A stretch of 64,000 bases of DNA from Roseomonas nitratireducens (lineage in GTDB: Bacteria; Pseudomonadota; Alphaproteobacteria; Acetobacterales; Acetobacteraceae). Under the pieces are notes generated by a model. That model saw only the letters and a program-made list of their open reading frames with translations. It made no database searches and was not told the origin of the DNA. Shown here in pieces: positions 35,466 through 43,622 of this stretch; the first letter of the stretch is position 1; every line of letters begins with the position of its first letter. Made by a program: the position numbers and the translations under genes. The stretch covers positions 62,001 through 126,000 of the forward strand of contig NZ_JAGIYZ010000014.1 in the NCBI RefSeq assembly GCF_017813355.1, in the 5' to 3' direction.

Positions 35466-35472
35466 GGCCGGG

Positions 35473-35742
35473 TCAGGCCGCCCGACGCGCCTCCGACCCG
35501 CCGCGCAGCTCCTGCACGCCGATCACCTGGGACAGGTTGCCCGCGACAAGGTGCACCATGCCGGCCGGCATGGCCTCGAGCGCGATCTCGACGCGCATCG
35601 CATCGCCCTCGCGCCGGGCGAGCAGCAGGTCCGGCACCAGGTCGCGCTTCGCGAGCGGCTGGAGCAGGCGCGGGAGCAGCCCCGGCGAGGGTTCCGCGAG
35701 CAGCACGAAGCGCGCGGGAACAAGATGTTCGGGATCGGTCAT
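35473..35742 (-). CDS. small ACT-like domain protein
   Basis: 89 residues from ATG 35742 (a TTG 18 bases upstream is an alternative). ARFVLLAEPSPGLLPRLLQP, then RVEIALEAMPAGMVHLVAGN and LSQVIGVQELR follow the beta-alpha-beta-beta-alpha-beta order of an ACT domain. It resembles the short IlvM-type regulatory subunits of acetolactate synthase, but no catalytic subunit is nearby. Its stop lies 7 bases from the stop of the convergent membrane-protein gene. The function is unassigned. Confidence 0.6.
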   Translation of the reverse strand: MTDPEHLVPARFVLLAEPSPGLLPRLLQPLAKRDLVPDLLLARREGDAMRVEIALEAMPAGMVHLVAGNLSQVIGVQELRGGSEARRAA

Positions 35743-35927
35743 GGCGTGGGACTCTGACAAGGGCGGGACGGGCGGAATTCAGGACGGCCGATGGTGCGCC
35801 CGGGACGGGCGCGGCCTCATTCGGCCGTGCCGGTAATTCGCCCTGCGATGCGCCGCCGCAATGTCATGGCGCGAACCTAGCAGCCGCGCGGCGGTCGCGC
35901 CAGCGCGGAGGTTCGAGCGGCGCCGGG

Positions 35928-35981
35928 CGATCGGATTTCGTGCCGTGGGATCAATGCGTTCCGGAGCAGGAAATCCGATCG
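35928..35981. repeat. 12-base inverted repeat with 30-base spacer upstream of a Bug gene
   Basis: CGATCGGATTTC (35928-35939) and GAAATCCGATCG (35970-35981) are exact reverse complements, 64 bases before the Bug gene start at 36045. The 30-base loop is too long for an efficient terminator. Two operator half-sites or an mRNA leader structure are both possible. The rest of the 302-base gap (35743-36044) shows nothing else I can support. Confidence 0.5.
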
Positions 35982-36044
35982 GCCGTGTCCGGCCGGCCGG
36001 ATATTGCTCTAGCCTTCGTTCCGTCCACGCCGGAGAACGCCGTC

Positions 36045-37004
36045 ATGCAGCGCCGCAACCTCCTCCTCCTCGCCCCAGCGCTGCTCGCCGCGCCGGCACT
36101 CGCGCAATCCTATCCGGGGCCGGTGCGCCTCATCGTGCCCTTCGCCACCGGCGGGACCACGGACATCATCGCGCGGCTGATCGCCGAGGAGATGGGGCGG
36201 CGGCTCGGCACCACCGTGATCGTGGAGAACCGGCCGGGCGCCGGCGCCACGCTCGGCACAGGCCTCGTCGCGCGCGCCGCGCCGGACGGGACGACGCTGC
36301 TGATCTCCACCATCTCCGGCATGGCGGTGGGGCACACGCTGTATCGCGACCGCATCCAGTGGGACGCGGACCGGGATTTCGCACATATCGCGACGATCCT
36401 CGGCACGCCCTACCTGCTGCTGGTCAATCCGCAGACACCGATGCGCACGGTGGCGGACTTCGTGGCGGCGGCGAAGCGGCCGAACGGCGTCGCCTACGCC
36501 ACCAGCGGCATCGGATCCGTGCCGCATCTGGTCGGTCTCAGGCTGGCGCAGGCGGCGGGGTTCGAGTTGCAGCACATTCCCTATCGCGGCGGGTCGCAGG
36601 CGGCGACGGACGCGATCGCGGGCACCGTGCCGTCCGTGATGGACAGCCTGACCGCGGCCTCGGCCTATATCCGCGCGGGCAGCCTGCGCGCGCTCGCCTT
36701 CACGACGCGGGAGAGGATCGCCGACTTCCCCGACATCCCGACCTTCGTCGAGAGCGGCTTCCCCGACATCATCGCCGATGGCTGGGCCGGCATCGCCGCG
36801 CCCGCGGGTACCCCGCGCGCCTTGCAGGAGCGGCTGGCCGCCGCGATCCGAGAGGCGATGGCGGCACCCCAGGTGGCACGGCGCTATGCGGAAACGGCGA
36901 CGCTGCCGGGGCGCCTGTTCCTCGACGACGCGCAGGCCTTCGTGCGGGCGGAGATCGCGGCCTGGGCGCCGGTGGTGCGCGCTTCCGGCGCCACGCCAGG
37001 GTGA
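36045..37004 (+). CDS. Bug/TctC family periplasmic binding protein
   Basis: 319 residues starting MQRRNLLLLAPALLAAPALA (signal ends AQS). The family pattern YPGPVRLIVPFATGGTTDII, TVIVENRPGAGATLGTGLV, YATSGIGSVPHLVGLRLAQ and HIPYRGGSQAATDAIAG is complete. The start at 36045 avoids 35 non-signal residues. It has no tctA/tctB near it and is followed by phaB after 113 bases in the same direction. The ligand is unknown. Confidence 0.94.
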   Translation: MQRRNLLLLAPALLAAPALAQSYPGPVRLIVPFATGGTTDIIARLIAEEMGRRLGTTVIVENRPGAGATLGTGLVARAAPDGTTLLISTISGMAVGHTLYRDRIQWDADRDFAHIATILGTPYLLLVNPQTPMRTVADFVAAAKRPNGVAYATSGIGSVPHLVGLRLAQAAGFELQHIPYRGGSQAATDAIAGTVPSVMDSLTAASAYIRAGSLRALAFTTRERIADFPDIPTFVESGFPDIIADGWAGIAAPAGTPRALQERLAAAIREAMAAPQVARRYAETATLPGRLFLDDAQAFVRAEIAAWAPVVRASGATPG

Positions 37005-37043
37005 GGGCGCATTTCCCACTGGCGCCGCCGGCGCCGCCGGGTT

Positions 37044-37057
37044 TTGATCGGCGTCAA
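37044..37057. promoter_or_regulatory. FNR/DNR-like box upstream of phaB
   Basis: TTGAT-CGGC-GTCAA differs from the TTGAT-N4-ATCAA consensus at one position only. It is centred about 68 bases before the phaB ATG and 47 bases after the Bug gene stop. It resembles the box at 27136-27149, next to a regulator with a matching recognition helix. Confidence 0.55.
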
Positions 37058-37117
37058 GGACCGCGCCGCGTCGATGGCGAATGAGGCACGGACCGCCATA
37101 CGCACAGGGAGAGAACC

Positions 37118-37840
37118 ATGGCACGCGTCGCACTCGTCACCGGAGGCCAGCGCGGCATCGGCGCCGCGATCAGCGAGGCCTTGCAGGCCTCGGGCCGCAA
37201 GGTCGTCGCCTCCTTCGCCGGCAACGAGCAGGCGGCGGAGGCCTTCACCAAGCGCACCGGTATCCCCTGCTACAAGTTCGACGTGGCGGACTACGAATCC
37301 TGCGCGACCGCGCTGAAGCAGATCGAGCAGGAGGTCGGGCCGGTCGAGGTGCTGGTCAACAATGCCGGCATCACGCGCGACGCCACGATGAAGCGCATGT
37401 CCCGCGACATGTGGGACGCGGTGATCGATACCAACCTCGGCTCCTGCTACAACATGTGCAAGCTGGTGTGGGACGGCATGACGGCCCGCAAGTTCGGCCG
37501 CATCGTCAACATCGGTTCCATCAACGGCCAGGCCGGGCAGTACGGCCAGGTGAACTACGCCGCCGCCAAGTCCGGCATCCATGGCTTCACCAAGGCGCTG
37601 GCCCAGGAAGGCGCGCGCAGCCAGATCACGGTGAACGCCATCGCGCCGGGCTATGTGGACACCGAGATGGTGCGCGCCGTGCCGCCGGACGTGCTCGAGA
37701 AGATCGTCGCGCGCATCCCGATGGGCCGCCTCGGCCGCGCCTACGACATCGCGCGCGGCGTGCTGTTCCTTACCGCCGACGACGCGGATTTCATCACCGG
37801 ATCGACGCTGTCGATCAACGGCGGCCAGCACATGTACTGA
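37118..37840 (+). CDS. phaB: acetoacetyl-CoA reductase PhaB
   Basis: 240 residues, full length for the family. VTGGQRGIGAAISEAL binds NADPH, VLVNNAGITRD follows, and the catalytic residues are in IGSINGQAGQYGQVNYAAAK (Ser near 138, Tyr 151, Lys 155). FTKALAQEGARSQITVNAIA and YVDTEMVRAVPPDVLEKI are characteristic of PhaB over FabG. It reduces acetoacetyl-CoA to (R)-3-hydroxybutyryl-CoA for polyhydroxybutyrate. GGGAGAGAA serves as ribosome-binding site. The phaA and phaC genes are not in this window. Confidence 0.93.
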   Translation: MARVALVTGGQRGIGAAISEALQASGRKVVASFAGNEQAAEAFTKRTGIPCYKFDVADYESCATALKQIEQEVGPVEVLVNNAGITRDATMKRMSRDMWDAVIDTNLGSCYNMCKLVWDGMTARKFGRIVNIGSINGQAGQYGQVNYAAAKSGIHGFTKALAQEGARSQITVNAIAPGYVDTEMVRAVPPDVLEKIVARIPMGRLGRAYDIARGVLFLTADDADFITGSTLSINGGQHMY

Positions 37841-37844
37841 CGCG

Positions 37845-38399
37845 ATGGAGGCGGTCGCCGTCATCGGTCGCGACGGGCCGGACCCGTCGCGGCGAACCGG
37901 GGCGCGCGACCGCCACATCGCCTTCATCGAGGGCGCGGCGGCCGAAGGCCTGTTGCTGCTCGGCCTGCCGATCCATACGGAGGAAGGGCGCTCCGCCGGG
38001 TCCCTAATGGTGGTGCCGGCTGATCGGGTCACGGACTATCTCGCCCGCGAACCCTTCGCGCAGGCCGGGGTCTGGGCGGTGGTCGACCGCCGCCCGATGC
38101 GCATTCCGCGCCTGCCCTGGCGCCCATGGCCAGGCGATGCGCCGGCGGAAGGGCGCATGTCGATCCTGTTCGCCGATGGCGCGGCGCCGGTCGAAGCGCT
38201 CGCGGTCGCCGCGCGCGACGGCTGGCTGCTCTTCGCCGCCGCCACGCGCGACCGGGAGGGCGCCGTGCTCGTCACCACCCATGCCGCGCCCACGGATGCC
38301 CAGGCCTGGGCGGCGACGGCGCTGCCGGGATGCCGCCTCGCGGCCGTGCATCCGACGCGCTGGCGGCCGTTGCCTTATCCGCCGCTGCCCTCGGGCTGA
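37845..38399 (+). CDS. YciI-like protein with a second, decayed YciI domain
   Basis: 184 residues. Residues 1-90 are a clear YciI domain: VIGRDGPDPSRRTGARDRHI with the conserved His, GLPIHTEEGRSAGSLMVV and FAQAGVWAVVDRRPMRI. Residues 105-184 align to the same fold (MSILFADGAAPVEALAVAAR, ending HPTRWRPLPYPPLP) but lack the RxxH signature. YciI proteins are small alpha-beta barrels of uncertain enzymatic role. The gene begins 4 bases after phaB and is probably co-transcribed with it. Confidence 0.8.
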   Translation: MEAVAVIGRDGPDPSRRTGARDRHIAFIEGAAAEGLLLLGLPIHTEEGRSAGSLMVVPADRVTDYLAREPFAQAGVWAVVDRRPMRIPRLPWRPWPGDAPAEGRMSILFADGAAPVEALAVAARDGWLLFAAATRDREGAVLVTTHAAPTDAQAWAATALPGCRLAAVHPTRWRPLPYPPLPSG

Positions 38400-38450
38400 C
38401 GCGGCGGACGTCGCGTGGCAGGCTGCGCCCCGCAGCAAGGGAACGTCGCC

Positions 38451-39086
38451 ATGGGCTACGCCATCATCGCCTGGGACGGGCCGGATCCGTCGCGCCGCGC
38501 CGCGGCGCGCGACCGCCACCTGTCCGTCATCACGCGCTGGGCGGAGGAAGGGCGCCTCGCGCTCGGCGTGCCGCTGTTCACGCCGGACTGGCAGCCGGCG
38601 GGGTCGCTGATGGTGCTGGAGGTGCCCGACCGCGCCGGGCTCGACGCCTATCTCGGCGAGGAACCCTTTGCCGCCGAGGGTGTCTGGGCGCGCTGGACCG
38701 TGCATCCGTTCCGCATCGCGCCCCTGCGCTACCGGCCCCTGCCCCAGCCTGGCGAGCCGATCTCGGCTACCCGGACGCACACCGTCATCGTCGCCATGGA
38801 TGGCACCGATGCCGCGGCGCCCGCGCGACGCGCGGCGGTGCGGGAAGCGCATCTGGCGCGCGTCGTGCCGATGGCGGCGGACGGCACGCTGGCGATGGGC
38901 GGCGCCATCCTGGACGAGGCCGGCGCGATGCGCGGGTCGATCGCCGTGACGCGCCACGCGAGCGACGATGCCGCGCGCGCCTGGTTGGCGGAGGATCCGT
39001 ATGTGACCGATGGCGTCTGGAACGACATCGCGCTGCATGGGACGCGGTTTGCACCGCTGCCGTACCGGGCGTTGCCAGGGGCGTGA
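38451..39086 (+). CDS. double-domain YciI-like protein
   Basis: 211 residues made of two YciI domains. The first is about 2-97 (YAIIAWDGPDPSRRAAARDR, GVPLFTPDWQPAGSLMVLEV, FAAEGVWARWTVHPFRI). The second is about 103-211 (TVIVAMDGTDAAAPARRAAV with EAHL, MGGAILDEAGAMRGSIAV, VTDGVWNDIALHGTRFAPLP). Both keep the conserved His. It is clearly related to the preceding gene (DGPDPSRR, RDRH in both). The start MGYAII at 38451 is 12 codons into a longer frame and fits the domain boundary. Confidence 0.82.
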   Translation: MGYAIIAWDGPDPSRRAAARDRHLSVITRWAEEGRLALGVPLFTPDWQPAGSLMVLEVPDRAGLDAYLGEEPFAAEGVWARWTVHPFRIAPLRYRPLPQPGEPISATRTHTVIVAMDGTDAAAPARRAAVREAHLARVVPMAADGTLAMGGAILDEAGAMRGSIAVTRHASDDAARAWLAEDPYVTDGVWNDIALHGTRFAPLPYRALPGA

Positions 39087-39156
39087 CAAGCCTGGACGCG
39101 CGACGCTTCCCGCCGCAAGACGCATTCACGCGCCCTGCGCGCGGACCGGGGCGGCG

Positions 39157-40350
39157 ATGACGCGACATCCGTACGTCGTCATTCTCGCCCTCGGGCTGAT
39201 GGTCGCCGGGTACGCGATACTCCTGCTCGGTCTCCGCGGCGCGGGCATATGGCTGCTGGACAGGGAAGGACTGCCTGCGCGGAACGACTTCCTCGCGATA
39301 TGGACGGCGGGCCGGCTTGCACTGGGCGGGATGGCGGCGGATGTCTACGACTGGGTCGCGCTCGAGGCCGAGATGCGCCGCGCCGGGGTGCCGACGCCCG
39401 AGGGCCTGCCGCCCCTGGGCTGGATGTATCCGCCGGGCTTTCTTCTCGTCGCCGCCATCCTGGCTATAGCACCCTGGACTTGGTCCTTTCTCGCATGGCA
39501 GGGGATGACCATCGCAATGCTCTGTGCGACGCAGGCGATGATAGCGCGAGATCAGCGCGGGTTGGCGATCCTGTTGGGGGTCGCAACGCCATGCGCGTTG
39601 CTCTGCGTCGTCCAGGGGCAGACCGGTTTCCTGAGCGCCGCGCTCCTGGGCTCCGGGCTTTTCTGGCTCGACCGGAAGCCGGCGCTTGCAGGCGCGTTGC
39701 TTGGACTTGCGACGTTCAAGCCGCATATCGGTTTCGTCGTCCCGCTACTGCTCGTGGCGACGGGGCGTTGGAAGGTGCTGCTGTTCGGCGGATTGGCCGC
39801 CTGCGCGTTCGCTGCGGCCGCGGCGTTGATTCTGGGGATGCCCGCCTGGGTGGCGTTTCTTGGCTCCCTTCATGGCTCGTCCGTTCGCTTCCTGATGGCC
39901 GACGGGTTTCGGGTGCCGTTGCAGTCGATCCACAGCACCATGCTCGACATCGGTGCAGATCGTTCGGTTGCGGGATTGGCGCATGGCGGCGTTGCGCTTG
40001 CCGCTCTGCTGGGCGCCCTGAAGATCTGGCGCGATCCTGGCAGCGACGAGGGGCTTCGTGGCGCCTCTGCGCTCGGTGCGGCCTACCTTGCGACGCCCTA
40101 CGCCCTGCCGCATGACAGTGTCGCGCTTGCGGTCGCGGCCGGGTTCCTCCTGCGCCATGCCAGATGGGATGTCCTTACACCGACGGATCGGAGCCTCCTG
40201 CTGCTGGCGGTGATTGTCGTACCGGCGGGCAGCCTCCTGTCGCGTGCGAGCTTCCCGACGCCAGCGGCGTGGCTCACGATGCTCGGGCTTACGCTTTGGC
40301 TTTACCTGCGGCTGCGTAGGTTTCCTGGCGCCTGGCCATCGCGCCCCTGA
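39157..40350 (+). CDS. GT87-like (DUF2029) polytopic glycosyltransferase
   Basis: 397 residues with about 9-10 helices. RNDFLAIWTAGRLALGGMAA in the first outer loop holds the Asp typical of GT87 mannosyltransferase-like GT-C enzymes, and LGWMYPPGFLLVAAILAIAP follows. The middle segment VVQGQTGFLSAALLGSGLF then ATFKPHIGFVVPLLLVATGR is the family core. These enzymes use polyprenyl-phosphate mannose or a similar donor. The last 62 bases overlap, antisense, the end of a related gene. Codon choice is less G/C-biased than in neighbouring housekeeping genes. Confidence 0.8.
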   Translation: MTRHPYVVILALGLMVAGYAILLLGLRGAGIWLLDREGLPARNDFLAIWTAGRLALGGMAADVYDWVALEAEMRRAGVPTPEGLPPLGWMYPPGFLLVAAILAIAPWTWSFLAWQGMTIAMLCATQAMIARDQRGLAILLGVATPCALLCVVQGQTGFLSAALLGSGLFWLDRKPALAGALLGLATFKPHIGFVVPLLLVATGRWKVLLFGGLAACAFAAAAALILGMPAWVAFLGSLHGSSVRFLMADGFRVPLQSIHSTMLDIGADRSVAGLAHGGVALAALLGALKIWRDPGSDEGLRGASALGAAYLATPYALPHDSVALAVAAGFLLRHARWDVLTPTDRSLLLLAVIVVPAGSLLSRASFPTPAAWLTMLGLTLWLYLRLRRFPGAWPSRP

Positions 40351-41464
40351 ACGCCAGGACCAGGAGGAGGATCGCCGCGAACGGGCCGAGCAGTGTGGGG
40401 CCCACGAACAGGCCAACACCGGGGAGGATAGGCGCGGCAATGATCAGGACGACCTCGGGCGTCCGCAGATGGCCTGAGAGCGCGGCACGGCTGAGAAAGG
40501 CCGCGGCAACAACGAGGATCGCCGCATCGTGGCCGAAGGCGTAGGGAGTCACGAGGTAGCACGCAGCAATGAGGGCGGGCGCCTGGAACGCGAGCGGCGC
40601 GTCGATGCGCCACAGGCATGCGGCGGCCAGGATGCCCGCGGCCGCGACGGCGACATGCAGTGCGATGGCGAGCGACGGGTAGCCGGAAGTGCTGAGCGCC
40701 GCATAGACGGTCAGCATGCGTGCCCTCTCGTCGGATGCGCCGAGGAAGCGATCGGCTGTACCGCCAACGGACTGGATGAAGGCCCCCCAGCTGTCGAAGC
40801 CGAGGATTGCGGCCGAGAGGGCTGCCGTCGCGGCCGCGCCGATCGTGAAGCCCATGAGGGAGTCCCGGCGACCGGCGAGGACGAACACCACCGGGATCGC
40901 GGCAGAAAGATGCGGCTTGTAGGTGAGAAGGCCGAGCAGCGCACCGCCCAGCATCGGTCGCCTGTCGATCAGCGCAAGCCCGATCCCGAACAGCCCGGCC
41001 GAGACATAGCCGTTCTGCCCGTTCAGCACGTTCGAGATGGTCGGAGGTGCGGCGAAGCCGAGCGCCATGGCCCCGGATCTGGGAAGGGCGAGGCGCATCG
41101 CCATCGCGAACATCGCGCCGGTCGCGGCCAGCCAGACGGACAGGGCGGGCACATAGGGCAGCGTCGCCATAGGCGCGAGCACCAACAGCAGGATCGGCGG
41201 ATTCAGCCAGCGAAGGCCGACATGCGACGTCGTGTCGAGGAAGGCCGCGAGCGCGGCCTCGAACGCGTCCGGCCGGTAGGCGGTCGCCGCTTCGCCCGCC
41301 AGCGCCATCAGGCCGGCGACGTAGAGCGCCGAGAAATCCAGCGGCACGAACGTCCCGGTCGATGAAAGGAACCAGGGATGCCCGTTCGCCTGCCAGGCAG
41401 CCGCGACGGTGCCGGCGTAGAGACAGCAGACAGCCCAGGCCGCGAGGCGGAGCGCCGGCCACAT
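40289..41464 (-). CDS. GT87-like polytopic glycosyltransferase, convergent paralogue
   Basis: 391 residues, paralogous to the gene at 39157. LDFSALYVAGLMALAGEAAT is the first-loop Asp motif, and NVLNGQNGYVSAGLFGIGLA and LTYKPHLSAAIPVVFVLAGR align with the core of its neighbour. The two genes point at each other and share 62 bases of antisense sequence at their 3' ends, encoding hydrophobic C-termini in both. Likely a GT-C enzyme of envelope polysaccharide or lipid glycosylation. The donor and acceptor are unknown. Confidence 0.8.
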   Translation of the reverse strand: MWPALRLAAWAVCCLYAGTVAAAWQANGHPWFLSSTGTFVPLDFSALYVAGLMALAGEAATAYRPDAFEAALAAFLDTTSHVGLRWLNPPILLLVLAPMATLPYVPALSVWLAATGAMFAMAMRLALPRSGAMALGFAAPPTISNVLNGQNGYVSAGLFGIGLALIDRRPMLGGALLGLLTYKPHLSAAIPVVFVLAGRRDSLMGFTIGAAATAALSAAILGFDSWGAFIQSVGGTADRFLGASDERARMLTVYAALSTSGYPSLAIALHVAVAAAGILAAACLWRIDAPLAFQAPALIAACYLVTPYAFGHDAAILVVAAAFLSRAALSGHLRTPEVVLIIAAPILPGVGLFVGPTLLGPFAAILLLVLAFRGAMARRQETYAAAGKAKA

Positions 41465-41536
41465 CGCGAGCCTAGCCGAGCTGCAGTGCGGCCCGGCCGG
41501 ATGCGCCTGTCGCCACCCACATCGGAGCGAGTTCCG

Positions 41537-42190
<654 letters not shown>

Positions 42191-42206
42191 GTCCGTCTCT
42201 CCTCGA

Positions 42207-42944
42207 TCAGCGCGGCAGATGGTCGGGGCCGGCGGCGGCGGCGGGGTGCTTGCGCACCGTGCGCTGCTCGATCCGCTTCTCGTAGCCCGCCGGGCAGGTG
42301 ACGATGCGCTTCACGAAGATGCCCGGCGTGTGGATGTGGTCGGCGTCGATCTCGCCCGGCCGGACCAGGTGCTCGACCTGCGCGACCGTGACCTTTGCCG
42401 CGGTGGCCATCATCGGATTGAAGTTCCGCGCGGTCTTCCGATAGACGAGGTTGCCCTCGGTATCGCCCATATAGGCGTGGACGATGGCGAGGTCGGCGAA
42501 GATGCCGCGCTCCATCACATAGGTCTCGCCGTCGAACTCCCGCGTCTCCTTGCCCTTCGCCACTTCCGTACCGACGCCGGTCTTGGTGAAGAAGGCGGGG
42601 ATGCCGGCGCCGCCGGCGCGGATGCGCTCGGCCAGCGTGCCCTGCGGGTTGAACTCGATCTCGAGCTCCCCGGCCAGGTATTGCCGGGCGAATTCCGCGT
42701 TCTCGCCGACATAGCTGCTGACCATCTTGCGGATCTGCCGCGTCTTCAGCAGCAGGCCGAGCCCGGCATCGTCGATGCCCGCATTGTTCGAGACGACGGT
42801 GAGGTCCTTCACGCCGCTCTCGCGGATCGCCTCGATCAGCAGCGACGGCACGCCGCACAGCCCGAAGCCGCCGGAATGGATCACCATGCCGTCGCGCAGG
42901 ACGCCGGCGAGGGCCGCCTTTGCGTCTGGATAGACCTTGCCCAT
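42207..42944 (-). CDS. scoA: 3-oxoacid CoA-transferase subunit A
   Basis: 245 residues. The family signature [20 protein letters not shown] binds CoA, followed by [20 protein letters not shown] and [20 protein letters not shown]. It pairs with the beta subunit downstream. The first gene of the two, it starts at ATG 42944 with a GGGGAGAG site. The tRNA-Ala gene lies divergently upstream. Confidence 0.95.
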   Translation of the reverse strand: MGKVYPDAKAALAGVLRDGMVIHSGGFGLCGVPSLLIEAIRESGVKDLTVVSNNAGIDDAGLGLLLKTRQIRKMVSSYVGENAEFARQYLAGELEIEFNPQGTLAERIRAGGAGIPAFFTKTGVGTEVAKGKETREFDGETYVMERGIFADLAIVHAYMGDTEGNLVYRKTARNFNPMMATAAKVTVAQVEHLVRPGEIDADHIHTPGIFVKRIVTCPAGYEKRIEQRTVRKHPAAAAGPDHLPR

Positions 42945-43066
42945 GGGCTCTCCCCGAGTTCTGGCTGAACGGCTTCTCCCTACCGTTCCGCGCGTCGCGC
43001 CGGAAGGGGTCGCAGCCCCCCTTGCGGGGGTGGCGAGCGGAGGCTATACCGCGCGCCTCTTCCCGG

Positions 43067-43142
<76 letters not shown>

Positions 43143-43147
43143 GGTTT

Positions 43148-43187
43148 ACCGCCGGTTTCCGAGTGATCGGGACCGGCGGTTTGCTTT
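43148..43187 (+). terminator. Rho-independent terminator of tRNA-Ala
   Basis: ACCGCCGGT (43148-43156) pairs exactly with ACCGGCGGT (43172-43180), leaving a 15-base loop. The stem is followed by TTGCTTTTC. It begins 5 bases after the tRNA 3' end. Confidence 0.75.
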
Positions 43188-43248
43188 TCGGGGCACCCCT
43201 TCCGGAAGACGCCGCCGGATGCCCGAACGGGCCGGCGCCCCGCCCAGG

Positions 43249-43620
43249 TCAGGCGATGCCGACGACGCGATAGGCGAAGGCAGCCCCGCCCGGCTCGGTG
43301 ACCGTCACATGTTCTCCGGGCCGCAGGGGGTCCACGCCGCAGTCGAACCGCGTCTCGGGCGCGTCCGGGCCTTCCGTCGCGCGGCCGAAGAAGCGGATGG
43401 ACCAGCCATGGTCCGGATCGTACTGCACGTCGCCCTGCTCGGGCGCCGCCTCGGGCAGGATGCGCCGCGCCCGCCACGGCACGGGGTCCGCGGCCCAGGC
43501 CTCGGCATCGGGACGCCCCGCGGCGTCCAGCGCGAGGTCGATCTCGTAGCGATGGTCCGGGCTGCCGTCCGGGAAGCCCGGGCCGGCGGCGAGCGCCAGG
43601 ATGACCGTGACGGTCGGCAT
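43249..43620 (-). CDS. hypothetical protein cotranscribed with kup
   Basis: 123 residues from ATG 43620, which is 2 bases past the kup stop, so the two are one transcript. MPTVTVILALAAGPGFPDGS leads into YEIDLALDAAGRPDAEAW, then an acidic beta-rich protein ending PGEHVTVTEPGGAAFAYRVV. There is no signal peptide and no membrane helix. I do not recognise the family. Its place suggests a potassium-uptake accessory, but that is inference only. Confidence 0.7.
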   Translation of the reverse strand: MPTVTVILALAAGPGFPDGSPDHRYEIDLALDAAGRPDAEAWAADPVPWRARRILPEAAPEQGDVQYDPDHGWSIRFFGRATEGPDAPETRFDCGVDPLRPGEHVTVTEPGGAAFAYRVVGIA

Positions 43621-43622
43621 CG

